This document shows, piece after piece, positions 6,889 through 14,925 of a DNA stretch of 18,670 bases. The notes under the pieces are model-generated. The model was not told where the DNA came from. It ran no database searches and saw only the letters and a list, made by a program, of their open reading frames with translations. Positions within the stretch are counted from its first letter, which is position 1; each line of letters begins with the position of its first letter. The position numbers and the translations under genes are program-made. This DNA is from JAVEVF01 sp034005175. GTDB lineage: Bacteria; Actinomycetota; Coriobacteriia; Anaerosomatales; SLCP01. The DNA lies in contig JAVEVF010000028.1 in the NCBI GenBank assembly GCA_034005175.1, forward strand, positions 1-18,670, in the 5' to 3' direction.

Positions 6889-8228
6889 GTCGCCTTTCGA
6901 GCAAACACGCACGTGAGCTCGCGGCGCGCGCGGTCGCGCTCACCAAAGCAGATGGCGCGGAAGCCATCGTCACCTCCGGCGAGGAGTCTCTTACGCGCTT
7001 TGCCGACAACCGCATCCACCAAAACGTCACCGAGACGGACACGCGGGTCTCGGTGCGGGCCGTCATCGGCAGACAGCAGGGTGTGGCATCCACCAACCGG
7101 CTTGATGACGACTCACTCGCTGCCTGTTGTGCAGCGGCCGCGCAGGCGGCCTCCGCTGCGCCTGCCGACCCGGACTTTCCTGGGCTTCCCGCTCCCGCTC
7201 CCATCAAGACGCCGGAGCGCGCCACCGAGACAGCTCGTCACTACGGGCCTAAGCAAAGGGCAGACGCGGTGTATTCGATGGTCCGTCAGTGCTCCTCGCG
7301 CCTCATAAAGGCGGCCGGCGGTGTTGCTTCGAGTGTCTCGACCGTGGCGGTAGCAAACTCGCTCGGCGTCGATGCGGGGATGGAAACGACGGCTGTGCGC
7401 GCCACGGTGCTTGCCCAGACCGAGCGCAATGGGTCAGGTTGGGCGTCGTTCTTCGGCCCTGATCCTGCCGATTTGGATGCTGATGCTCTCGGCGAACGAG
7501 CCGCCACGCTCGCAACACGCTCTGAGCACCCTATCAATCTCGACCCGGGGACCTACGCGGTCGTGCTCGCACCTGAAGCCGTCGCTGACATCGTTGATTT
7601 TCTCGGCTACCTCGGCTTCTCAGCGCGCGCGTTTGAAGAGGGCCGCTCATTCATGAACGGCCAGATCGGTGAGCGCATCATGTCCGAGCAGGTCACCATC
7701 TTCGACGACGCACTCGCACCTGAAGCATGCGGCCTGACGTTTGACTTCGAGGGCATGCCCAAGCGTCGTGTGGTGCTGATCGACCACGGTATCGCGACGG
7801 GTGTCGTGACCGACTCGTACTGGGCAGCGCGTTCCGGGCGCGAGAACACAGGGCACGCGCTTCCAGCGCCCAACCCCTACGGTCCGATGGCTCTCGACCT
7901 GCAGATGGCTCCCGGCAGCGCAACAATCGACCAGCTCATCTCATCGGTGGAGCGCGGTGTGTACGTGACACGTTTCCACTATGTGAACGTCGAAGATCCC
8001 GTGCCTGCCACGCTCACCGGCATGACCCGTGATGGGACGTTCCTCATACAGGATGGTGCTCTCACCTCCCCGCTCAAGAACCTCCGCTTCACACAAAGCG
8101 CGGTGGCTGCGATGAACGCAGTAAGCGCAGTAACCTCGCAACGAGCCCGCTTCGAGGTCATGGTGGGCTCAGTGCTCGCCCCCGGCGTGCTCATCGACGG
8201 TTGGGAGTTCACAGGGCAGACTGGCTAG
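6885..8228 (+). CDS. pmbA: TldE/PmbA-family protease partner subunit
   Basis: This 447-residue protein is the non-catalytic partner of TldD and closes over the cleavage tunnel in the known heterodimer. It has the same fold but lacks HExxxH. The equivalent region reads APEAVADIVDFLGY. The C-terminal half carries family landmarks, including GVVTDSYWAARSG, VTRFHYVN and TLTGMTRDGTFLIQDG. The frame is open 43 codons further upstream, but the ATG at 6885 overlaps the tldD stop (ATGA), follows a G-rich ribosome site and gives the usual family N-terminus. Absence of the zinc motif is normal for TldE. A hairpin ten bases after the stop probably ends the transcript. Confidence 0.94.
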   Translation: MSRLSSKHARELAARAVALTKADGAEAIVTSGEESLTRFADNRIHQNVTETDTRVSVRAVIGRQQGVASTNRLDDDSLAACCAAAAQAASAAPADPDFPGLPAPAPIKTPERATETARHYGPKQRADAVYSMVRQCSSRLIKAAGGVASSVSTVAVANSLGVDAGMETTAVRATVLAQTERNGSGWASFFGPDPADLDADALGERAATLATRSEHPINLDPGTYAVVLAPEAVADIVDFLGYLGFSARAFEEGRSFMNGQIGERIMSEQVTIFDDALAPEACGLTFDFEGMPKRRVVLIDHGIATGVVTDSYWAARSGRENTGHALPAPNPYGPMALDLQMAPGSATIDQLISSVERGVYVTRFHYVNVEDPVPATLTGMTRDGTFLIQDGALTSPLKNLRFTQSAVAAMNAVSAVTSQRARFEVMVGSVLAPGVLIDGWEFTGQTG

Positions 8229-8237
8229 GAGCGCACA

Positions 8238-8268
8238 GGGCTCCGGCGTGTCTCGCACACCGGAGCCC
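8238..8268 (+). terminator. Strong hairpin between convergent operons
   Basis: GGGCTCCGG (8238-8246) pairs perfectly with CCGGAGCCC (8260-8268). Three more pairs follow after one C-A mismatch, closing a loop of about five bases. It lies ten bases after the tldE stop and between the converging tldDE and V-ATPase operons. There is no T-tract on the plus strand, so it may act as a GC-rich non-canonical terminator, possibly in both directions. Three other inverted repeats sit in or beside this 169-bp gap. Confidence 0.6.
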
Positions 8269-8314
8269 CAAGTGTACGGCCCGCCGCGGAGGGGCGCCGC
8301 AGCAGCCGTTTCGA

Positions 8315-8340
8315 GTCAGGAGACTCCCATCGATCCTGAC
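8315..8340. repeat. Perfect 7-bp inverted repeat in the convergent gap
   Basis: GTCAGGA and TCCTGAC form a perfect stem around a 12-base loop. The repeat has no T-tract on either strand. It may contribute to transcript ending or 3'-end stability for the ATPase operon, which stops at 8398. Confidence 0.4.
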
Positions 8341-8383
8341 ACAGTGTGATATCGGCCGGTGGGGCGGCGAACTTGAGCAATGC

Positions 8384-8397
8384 CCGCCCGTTGGCGG
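8384..8397 (-). terminator. Small GC hairpin abutting the ntpD stop
   Basis: CCGCC and GGCGG form a 5-bp stem with a tetraloop directly after the stop codon of ntpD on the minus strand. It is short and has no U-tract. It may be the first part of the 3' structure of the ATPase mRNA. Confidence 0.3.
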
Positions 8398-9027
8398 TTA
8401 ACCCTGCTGCGCCTCGATCATCTCTTTGACCTTCATGAGGCGTGTGAGATTGCTGCGTTCGGCCTCATCGAGTTTCATCCCGATGTCTCGAACCGTCTCG
8501 TCAAGCTGCGGGATCAGCACGTACTCGAGCGCGTTTACGCGCCTGCGCGTGCGCTCGATCTCGGCGGCGAGCAACTCGATAGCCTTCTCCCGCTCGGCGA
8601 GCTCGAGCAGCCTCGGCGCGAGTGCGGCAAGGGAGTCGAGTGCGCTGTCAAGCACGATGGGCGTGGTCACAAGCGAATAGCCACCCGGGGCGGGCAGCTC
8701 GCCGAGCGTGAAGCGAGGGATATGTACGCTCATGACGTTGTGCTCGGTGACGTCGAGAAGGCCGGCAGGAAGGCCACTCGCCAATGCTGCAGAAAGCGCG
8801 GCGTCCCCCGCCTCAGCACGTGCCATCGCAAACGTTCCATACGCGGTGAGCAGATCGCGCTCGACCTCACCGCGCAGAGTGCGACTCTCTCCGATGCGCG
8901 CCAGGAACTCCTTCATCAGCTCGTCAAGCTTGTCTTTCAGCAGCTTATGGCCGCGCTGCGCCACTTGGCGACGACGGCGCAGCTTCAGGAGCTCCATGCG
9001 GTTCGGGTTCACGCGCATCGCCGGCAC
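8398..9027 (-). CDS. ntpD: V-type ATPase subunit D (central rotor shaft)
   Basis: Subunit D is the coiled-coil shaft inside the A3B3 head that carries rotation to the membrane ring. The protein has the usual two long helices: an N-terminal one, about residues 5-70, with PNRMELLKLRRRRQVAQRGHKLLKDKLDEL, and a C-terminal one, about 140-205, with RRRVNALEYVLIPQL. Length, 209 residues, is normal. GTG at 9027 is chosen because GGGTGA lies six bases upstream, although the ATG at 9018 (MRVNPNR) would look more typical of the family N-terminus. It is the last gene of the operon and starts one base after the stop of the small membrane-protein gene. Confidence 0.93.
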   Translation of the reverse strand: MPAMRVNPNRMELLKLRRRRQVAQRGHKLLKDKLDELMKEFLARIGESRTLRGEVERDLLTAYGTFAMARAEAGDAALSAALASGLPAGLLDVTEHNVMSVHIPRFTLGELPAPGGYSLVTTPIVLDSALDSLAALAPRLLELAEREKAIELLAAEIERTRRRVNALEYVLIPQLDETVRDIGMKLDEAERSNLTRLMKVKEMIEAQQG

Positions 9028-9028
9028 G

Positions 9029-9217
9029 CTAGCTCACCCACTTCCAGAAGGCGAACGCCACGATCGCGAGTGCGGCCAGGACGTTGGCGACGCGCAGCGC
9101 GATAACGAGCGGCGATGACTGCACGCCCATACCCGCAAGCGCGCGCACGCCCACCATCTGCAACCCGGCGAGCAGCACCAGCATTGACACCACCGCTATC
9201 CATAGCGCTATCGTCAC
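9029..9217 (-). CDS. Small two-helix membrane protein inside the V-ATPase operon
   Basis: This 62-residue protein has two predicted membrane helices: about residues 3-24 (rich in A, L, V, with LVLLAGLQMVGV) and about 37-58 (LVIALRVANVLAALAIVAFAF). A short polar loop joins them and the tail ends WKWVS. I do not recognise a family. The GTG at 9217-9215 overlaps the ntpB stop (GTGA), with a GGAGGAGG stretch inside the end of ntpB. Its stop is one base from the ntpD start. That tight packing between two core ATPase genes argues that it is a real coupled gene. The E. hirae ntp operon also has a small gene of unknown function (ntpH), but after ntpD. A role in assembly or as an accessory subunit is inference. 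Confidence 0.72.
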   Translation of the reverse strand: MTIALWIAVVSMLVLLAGLQMVGVRALAGMGVQSSPLVIALRVANVLAALAIVAFAFWKWVS

Positions 9218-10650
9218 GGTGTCGCTGCGGCCTCCTCCTCCAGTGAAAGCTCCTCAGCGACAGCAGCCATCTCCTGCGCCCCGGGAAGATACCGTTCCAC
9301 GTACTCATCCTTGATGCGCTTGAGCTCGGTGCGCGGCAGCAGCGTCATGAGCTCCCAGCCGATGGCAAGCGTTTGTTCGATGGAGCGCTCCTCGTGCTCA
9401 TCCTGACGGATGAAGCGGTCCTCGAACGCGTCCGCAAATGCCGAGAACGCCTTGTCGCTCTCGGAAAGCGCCGCCTCCCCGAGGATGAGCGCAAGCTCCT
9501 TGGCCTGAATGCCACGCGCGTACGCACCAAAGAGCTGATTGGAGAGGTCGGCGTGGTCCTCGCGCGTCTTGCCTGGACCGATGCCCTTCTGTTTGAGGCG
9601 TGAGAGGCTCGGCAGGACCGCCACCGGCGGATAGATGCCGCGCTGGTGTAGCGCGCGGTCGAGAATGATCTGGCCCTCGGTGATGTATCCGGTAAGGTCG
9701 GGGATGGGGTGTGTCTTGTCGTCCTCGGGCATGGTGAGAATGGGTATCTGCGTGATGGAACCAGCGCGGCCCTGCACTCGACCGGCACGCTCGTAGATGG
9801 TCGCAAGGTCGGTGTAGAGGTAACCCGGAAAACCGCGACGGCCAGGGACTTCCTTGCGTGCCGCAGAAACCTCGCGCAACGCCTCACAGTAATACGTCAT
9901 GTCGGTGAGCACGACGACGACGTGCATGTCGCAGTCGAAGGCAAGGTACTCGGCGGCGGTAAGCGCCATGCGTGGCGTGGCGATGCGCTCGACTGCAGGG
10001 TCGTCTGCTAGGTTCAAGAAGAGCACCGCGCGCTCGATTGCCGCAGTCTGCCGAAGCTCAGTCATGAAGAAGTCGGCGTCTTCGAATGTGATGCCCATCG
10101 CCGCGAAGACTACCGCGAAGTCCCCTGCGCCACCACCGATCACCTGTGCCTGCCGGGCGATCTGGGCAGCAAGCTCGTTGTGCGGCAGGCCAGACCCTGA
10201 GAAGATGGGCAGCTTCTGGCCACGCACGAGCGGATTCAAGCCGTCGATGCTCGACACGCCCGTCTGGATGAAGTCATCCGGGAAATCACGTGCCGTCGGG
10301 TTGATCGCCGAGCCGTAGATGGAGCGCTGGGCCTCCGGCAGCAGTTCAGGCCCGCCGTCAATCGGCCTGCCGAGACCATCGAAGACCCGCCCCAGCATGT
10401 CGCGCGAGACGCCGAGCGAGAGCCCTCGGCCCAAGAAGCGCACCTTCGTCTGTGAGGGGTTCGCACCTCGGGTGCCCTCGAACGCCTGCACGAGGGCGAC
10501 GTCTCGGTTCACCTCAAGCACGTTGCCGAGGCTCAGTGTCCCATCGGGAAACTCCAGCTCCACGAGCTCGCCGTAGGTCACGTCGACAACGTTCTCGACG
10601 AGCAGAAGCGGCCCTACGATGTCGCGCGTAGTCATATACTCGCGTTCCAT
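9214..10650 (-). CDS. ntpB: V-type ATPase subunit B (regulatory nucleotide-binding subunit)
   Basis: Subunit B alternates with A in the hexameric head. The 478-residue protein has the degenerate P-loop SGSGLPHNEL (151-160) typical of non-catalytic B subunits. It also has PSLSRL, whose R350 matches the arginine finger that completes the catalytic site of A. KTREDHADLSNQLFGAYARG follows, another family signature. The ATG at 10650 directly abuts the ntpA stop (TAGATG). Its own stop overlaps the GTG of the small membrane-protein gene. Length and motifs are normal and nothing appears damaged. Confidence 0.97.
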   Translation of the reverse strand: MEREYMTTRDIVGPLLLVENVVDVTYGELVELEFPDGTLSLGNVLEVNRDVALVQAFEGTRGANPSQTKVRFLGRGLSLGVSRDMLGRVFDGLGRPIDGGPELLPEAQRSIYGSAINPTARDFPDDFIQTGVSSIDGLNPLVRGQKLPIFSGSGLPHNELAAQIARQAQVIGGGAGDFAVVFAAMGITFEDADFFMTELRQTAAIERAVLFLNLADDPAVERIATPRMALTAAEYLAFDCDMHVVVVLTDMTYYCEALREVSAARKEVPGRRGFPGYLYTDLATIYERAGRVQGRAGSITQIPILTMPEDDKTHPIPDLTGYITEGQIILDRALHQRGIYPPVAVLPSLSRLKQKGIGPGKTREDHADLSNQLFGAYARGIQAKELALILGEAALSESDKAFSAFADAFEDRFIRQDEHEERSIEQTLAIGWELMTLLPRTELKRIKDEYVERYLPGAQEMAAVAEELSLEEEAAATP

Positions 10651-12453
10651 CTAGACCTCACCTGCCTCTCCGCCGTTCGCCACAAGCTGAGTCTCTATCT
10701 CCGATTCGATCCGGCTGAACACGTCGGCATCCTCTTCGGTGGAGTATTTCGCGCGCGCGATGTGTTCGCGTACTGGTGCTGCGAAGATGTCCTTGAGCGC
10801 CGCGCCTTCCGCGTGCGCTTGAAGCGCCTTCTCGTGGAAGAGCAGGATGACTCTCAAGAGCCGGTCCTGAGTGACGAGCGAAGTGAACTGGTCGTCATCA
10901 CGAAACGCATTCTGCTGCAGGAAGTCCTCACGGATGGACTTCGCCGTCTCCATGACGATCTGCTCCTCAGGTGAAAGGGCCTCTAGGCCGACAAGGCGCG
11001 CGATCTCGGCAAGCTCGCTTTCGCGCTGCAGAATCTCCATGCACCTGTCGCGACGACCCCGGTACTCCTCGCTCACCGCCTCTCGCCAGTACGGAGTGAT
11101 CTTGTCGAGATACAGGGAGTAGGAGACGAGCCAGTTGATAGCGGGGAAGTGCCGCTCATAGGCCAGACGGTCCTCCAGGGCCCAGAAGACCTTGACCACT
11201 CGCAGCGTGTTTTGGACGACCGGCTCCGAGAGGTCCCCTCCTGGTGGCGAGACCGAGCCCACGACCGAGACCGAGCCCGAGCGCACCTCGCCCTCCGGCT
11301 CCTCTGCAAGCGCACCGCCAAGCGTTTCCACCTTGCCCGCACGCTCGTAAAAGGCCGCGAGCCTCGTGCCGAGATATGCGGGGAAGCCTTCCTCGCCAGG
11401 CATCTCTTCAAGGCGCCCGGAAATCTCCCGCATGGCTTCGGCCCAGCGTGAGGTGGAGTCTGCCTGCAGCACCACGTTGTAACCCATATCACGGAAGAAC
11501 TCCGCCATCGTGATACCGGTGTACACGCTCGCCTCACGCGCAGCCACCGGCATGTTCGAGGTGTTGGCCACGAGCACCGTGCGGCGCATGAGCGGCTGGC
11601 CAGAGTATGGGTCGGTGAGCTCGGGGAACTCCATGAGCACGTCTGTCATCTCGTTGCCACGCTCGCCGCAGCCGATGAAGACGACCACCTCGGCGTTAGA
11701 CCACTTCGCTATCTGGTGTTGCGTGACGGTCTTTCCTGCACCGAACGGCCCGGGTATGCATGCCACACCACCCTGCAGCAGCGGGAAGAAGGTGTCGATG
11801 ACGCGTGTTCCTGTGACGAGCGGATCGGTGAGCGAGATCTTGCGACGATACGGGCGTGGGATACGCACCGGCCAGACCTGCATGAGCTTAAGTTCGTGGC
11901 TCTTGCCATCGTCATCGATGAGCGTGCCTACCGGTTCATCCACGGTGTAGGTCCCCGAGGCGATGCTATCGATACGGCCTTGTTGCCCTGGCGGCACCAT
12001 GATGCGCAGCGATATGACCTCATTCTCCTGTACAGTGCCGATGATGTCACCGCCCTCGACCCGGTCACCCACCCTGGCCGTGGCCTTGAACTCCCAGCGG
12101 GCAGCGCGATCAAGGCCAGGCGCGCTGGCGCCCCGGGTGAGGAAGTCACCCGCGTGGGCTCGGAGGACGTCAAGGGGGCGCTGCACGCCGTCGTACACCG
12201 CGCCCAACATCCCTGGTCCGAGTTCCACGGAAAGCGGCGCGCCGCTGGAAAGCACCACATCACCTGGGCCAAGCCCCTCGGTCTCCTCGTAAACCTGGAT
12301 GGAGGCGAGGTCGCCACGCATCTCGATGATCTCGCCCATGAGGCCTTCATCCCCGACCTGCACGAGATCGTACATGCGTGAACGCGCCAGCCCAGCGGCC
12401 ACGACGAGCGGCCCCGCGACCTTTACGATCCTTCCCTTTTCGAGCTCTGTCAT
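10651..12453 (-). CDS. ntpA: V-type ATPase subunit A (catalytic)
   Basis: Subunit A is the catalytic ATPase subunit of the rotary head. The 600-residue protein has the expected Walker A GPFGAGKT at 235-242 and GERGNE at 263-268, which holds the catalytic glutamate region. The long non-homologous insertion before the P-loop distinguishes A from F-type beta. The sequence is full length (E. hirae NtpA is about 593 residues). The ATG at 12453 abuts the stop of the F-subunit gene (TAGATG), with GAGGAC upstream as a ribosome site. No inactivating change is visible, so the enzyme should be able to hydrolyse, and possibly make, ATP. Confidence 0.97.
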   Translation of the reverse strand: MTELEKGRIVKVAGPLVVAAGLARSRMYDLVQVGDEGLMGEIIEMRGDLASIQVYEETEGLGPGDVVLSSGAPLSVELGPGMLGAVYDGVQRPLDVLRAHAGDFLTRGASAPGLDRAARWEFKATARVGDRVEGGDIIGTVQENEVISLRIMVPPGQQGRIDSIASGTYTVDEPVGTLIDDDGKSHELKLMQVWPVRIPRPYRRKISLTDPLVTGTRVIDTFFPLLQGGVACIPGPFGAGKTVTQHQIAKWSNAEVVVFIGCGERGNEMTDVLMEFPELTDPYSGQPLMRRTVLVANTSNMPVAAREASVYTGITMAEFFRDMGYNVVLQADSTSRWAEAMREISGRLEEMPGEEGFPAYLGTRLAAFYERAGKVETLGGALAEEPEGEVRSGSVSVVGSVSPPGGDLSEPVVQNTLRVVKVFWALEDRLAYERHFPAINWLVSYSLYLDKITPYWREAVSEEYRGRRDRCMEILQRESELAEIARLVGLEALSPEEQIVMETAKSIREDFLQQNAFRDDDQFTSLVTQDRLLRVILLFHEKALQAHAEGAALKDIFAAPVREHIARAKYSTEEDADVFSRIESEIETQLVANGGEAGEV

Positions 12454-12789
12454 CTACTCGTCCTCTTCTCGGATGAGCACCGTCGTTCCTAAGGCGCGCT
12501 CGATGGCGCGCGCCAGCTTCTTCTCTCCTACGCCGCCCTCACTGCCAGCGCCGGGTATCACCGTCACAGCAGGCAGTACCTGGTCGGCGACGTCCACAAG
12601 CAAGTCCTCGATGGCTTCGTATACCGGCTCGGTCACGAACACCACCCCGTACTCACCTCCAGCAAGTTCGGTCCAGAGGCTACGCGCGTCTGTGGCATCG
12701 CCGATCGCAAAGACCGCGAAGCCGAGGGGCTTGAAGCCTGACACGCTTGTGCGGTCACCCACCACGGCGACCTTCTTCGCATCTGCCAT
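12454..12789 (-). CDS. ntpG: V-type ATPase subunit F (NtpG-type rotor subunit)
   Basis: Subunit F binds the D shaft and helps couple or regulate rotation. From the ATG at 12789-12787 it is 111 residues. It opens MADAKKVAVVGD, the normal Rossmann-like beginning of the family, and continues through GFAVFAIGD and GVVFVTEPVYEAI. An ATG four codons earlier, at 12801, would overlap the C-subunit gene by 11 bases, but its AAGGG lies directly against the start codon, so the later one is preferred. In the E. hirae nomenclature this subunit is NtpG. The gene lies between C and A, as in the ntp operon. Confidence 0.9.
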   Translation of the reverse strand: MADAKKVAVVGDRTSVSGFKPLGFAVFAIGDATDARSLWTELAGGEYGVVFVTEPVYEAIEDLLVDVADQVLPAVTVIPGAGSEGGVGEKKLARAIERALGTTVLIREEDE

Positions 12790-12790
12790 C

Positions 12791-13792
12791 TCAAGCCACA
12801 TCCCTTACGCGCTCACGCAAACGCTCAACGGGCACATGCGCGAACGTCCCGATGATGATGGTGCGCAGCGCCGTGAGCTCAGCGCGCCGAGAGAGTACGT
12901 AGCTCACTACCGGATCCGGACCGATGGAGGTAAGGCGGCGATTCCGAGCCTCTCGCGCAACAAGCGCGTCGATGGCTACATCGAGCCGAGCCGGATCCGC
13001 GAGCGCTTCGGGGTCGATACCCCGCAATGGCGCGAGCGTAGCGAGCTGCGCCACGCCCTCGGCGAAGGACAAGCGGTATAGCTCCACGAACTTCGAGGGC
13101 GCGATTGCTCCTCCCGGAACGAGCGCCGTCTCAAGCACAGCCACCGGCACACCCCGCGTGCGGCAGCGTACGAAAGCACGCGTGTTGCCGGCGTCGGCTT
13201 CAAGTGCAGCGAGATGTTGCACGAACTCGCTGCGTGATGCCGCGGCGATCTTTGAGAGGTGAGCGAACATCTCTCGGTCGACGGCGGCCTCTACTGCATC
13301 GGCCGGGAGGTTGCCGTCTTCATCGGCGAGTGCCGCGCGGATACGCGCTTCCGCAGCTCGCACAGATGACGGCAAGCGCTCGCTCGGCCCGCTGAACGCC
13401 TCAACAGGCACGCTGCCAAGTGGTGTCATGAGCGGCTCGGCCGGGATATGAAGCGCCTCGGCCTTGAGCTTGGCCTTGAGGTTCTCGAAGTCATGCCGAG
13501 TGCGGAAATACGACACCATGGGTTCAGGCAGATTCGCGTGCTCGAGGAAGTCCTCATATAGGTCGACGAATGAGTCGTTGAGGGCCCCCTCGATGTCATC
13601 TGGGTTCTGCACATCTTCGAGATAGGGACCGTACACCGTGTCGGCCAGGACACGCCGTTGAAGGTCAAAGTCGCGAGCGTCCATGAGCCGCTCATAGGTG
13701 GTTGCAGTGAGCAGCCCTGATTCAAGCGCGCGCACGCGCCCCACGGCAAAGCCATATCGCAAAGGATCGGCTATGACGCGCAGTCGCGTCAC
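12791..13792 (-). CDS. ntpC: V-type ATPase subunit C (rotor-to-ring connector)
   Basis: Subunit C is the funnel-shaped adaptor that seats the D/F shaft on the c-ring, equivalent to eukaryotic subunit d. The 333-residue protein begins with YGFAVGRVRALESGLLT, typical of the family, and has RTRHDFENLKAKLKA around residues 117-131, another conserved region. It is mostly helical with no membrane segment. The GTG at 13792-13790 overlaps the ntpE stop (GTGA) and is preceded by GAGGAGG, which supports this start. Length is normal. Confidence 0.92.
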   Translation of the reverse strand: MTRLRVIADPLRYGFAVGRVRALESGLLTATTYERLMDARDFDLQRRVLADTVYGPYLEDVQNPDDIEGALNDSFVDLYEDFLEHANLPEPMVSYFRTRHDFENLKAKLKAEALHIPAEPLMTPLGSVPVEAFSGPSERLPSSVRAAEARIRAALADEDGNLPADAVEAAVDREMFAHLSKIAAASRSEFVQHLAALEADAGNTRAFVRCRTRGVPVAVLETALVPGGAIAPSKFVELYRLSFAEGVAQLATLAPLRGIDPEALADPARLDVAIDALVAREARNRRLTSIGPDPVVSYVLSRRAELTALRTIIIGTFAHVPVERLRERVRDVA

Positions 13793-14430
13793 TGCGCCTC
13801 CTCGGTATCGTGCGCGTCAATCGCGGTGCGCGACGAAGCGCTCGGCTCAGCGCTCCCGCCAAAGAGAGTCTCAGAAGCTGCCGCGACGAGCTCCGCCTTG
13901 CGACTGGCTACAAGCGCACGCGCGGAGACTTCGACTTTCACGCGGTCGCCCTCGACTACCACACCCCGTTCGATCTCCGAGGTCGGGCCACCGATGGTGA
14001 TCTTCGCACCAGCCTCGGCAAGCGCAGGACCAAGCACGCCAGCCAGGCGAGGCTCATCCGCGAATCCGATCAACAGCGTCTCAGAGCCCTTCGCTACCTG
14101 CGCCACCTGGTTTGCGATGAAACGCACATACTCATCTGCCGGAAGCGTCTCGAGGTGATCGGCTACCTCGCTGATGACCTGCTCGACAAGCTGGCGTTTT
14201 GCGGCGAGCGCTCTGTCGCGTGCGGTGAGGCGCGCTGTGGCAAGACGCGTCTTGCCCGCCGCTTCAGCCTCGGCGGTCGCGCGTGCCACAGTCCGGTCCA
14301 ACAACCTGCGTGCGTGGTCTTGTGCATCAGCCCGCACGGCGGCCGCGGCTTCCTCCGCCTGCTGAAGGATGACGGAGGCCTCGTCAAGCGAGTCCTCTTC
14401 GATGCGCTGCAATATGTCGGCGAGTGCCAC
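13789..14430 (-). CDS. ntpE: V-type ATPase subunit E (peripheral stalk)
   Basis: Subunit E pairs with the G/H-type subunit to form the peripheral stalks that hold the head against rotation. The 213-residue protein has an N-terminal alanine- and glutamate-rich helix, about residues 1-95, for coiled-coil pairing. A globular C-terminal domain follows with ITIGGPTSEIERGVVVEGDRVKVEVS, the strand region that contacts subunit B. The GTG at 14430-14428 starts six bases after the K-subunit stop. An Ala/Ser-rich polar tail of about 20 residues extends past the conserved domain. Confidence 0.91.
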   Translation of the reverse strand: MALADILQRIEEDSLDEASVILQQAEEAAAAVRADAQDHARRLLDRTVARATAEAEAAGKTRLATARLTARDRALAAKRQLVEQVISEVADHLETLPADEYVRFIANQVAQVAKGSETLLIGFADEPRLAGVLGPALAEAGAKITIGGPTSEIERGVVVEGDRVKVEVSARALVASRKAELVAAASETLFGGSAEPSASSRTAIDAHDTEEAQ

Positions 14431-14436
14431 AACGAC

Positions 14437-14925
14437 CTACCCGGCGATGAAGAGCAGCATGAGGATGGTCACGATGAGCGAGAACACCGCGTAGGTCTCA
14501 ACGAGCGCGGGGAAGATGAGCGCCTTGCCCGCGTCCTCCTCGCGCCGTGCGACCATCCCCGCGGCGCCGACAGCTGTCGCCCCCTGGTAGATGGCGGACA
14601 CGAAGCACAAGACCGTCACCGGCATGCATGCAAGAAACACCTGCACCCCCTGATGGGCTGTGAGCTCTGCGCCGCCGCCAAAGAATCCGAAGAAGATGAA
14701 GACCAGCAGAGCCGTGATGAACCCGTAGATGCCCTGGGTACCCGGCATCGCTGCAAGCGGGAGTATCTTGCCGTACTTCTCGGAGTCCTCAGACAGGATG
14801 CCTGTTGCGGTGTTGCTGATGGATGTGATGCCCATCGCCGACCCCATGCCGCCGCCAATCACCGCCAGCGCCGCTCCTAAGTACGCCCATTCGACTCCAG
14901 ACAGTCCCAGGATAAGATCGTTCAC
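14437..14925 (-). CDS. ntpK: V-type ATPase subunit K/c (membrane rotor ring), Na+-type site
   Basis: This 162-residue proteolipid forms the rotor ring. It has four membrane helices (about 12-35, 58-82, 96-121 and 134-160), as in the fused double-hairpin c subunits of V-type enzymes. The ion-binding glutamate is E143 in LVETYAV. The other positions that ligate Na+ in E. hirae NtpK are also kept: T63 and Q64 in PGTQGIYGF and Q114 in AIYQGAT. The E. hirae L61 is replaced by M60. Only one carboxylate per four helices is present, at E143. The GTG start at 14925 overlaps the ntpI stop (GTGA) behind a strong AAGGAGGAG ribosome site, suiting a subunit needed in many copies. Confidence 0.95.
   Translation of the reverse strand: MNDLILGLSGVEWAYLGAALAVIGGGMGSAMGITSISNTATGILSEDSEKYGKILPLAAMPGTQGIYGFITALLVFIFFGFFGGGAELTAHQGVQVFLACMPVTVLCFVSAIYQGATAVGAAGMVARREEDAGKALIFPALVETYAVFSLIVTILMLLFIAG

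Noticed and set aside
13810..14880. Plus-strand open frame of 356 codons opposite ntpE and ntpK
   Set aside because: Both minus-strand genes are certain. The antisense product is Arg/His/Cys-rich and unlike any family.
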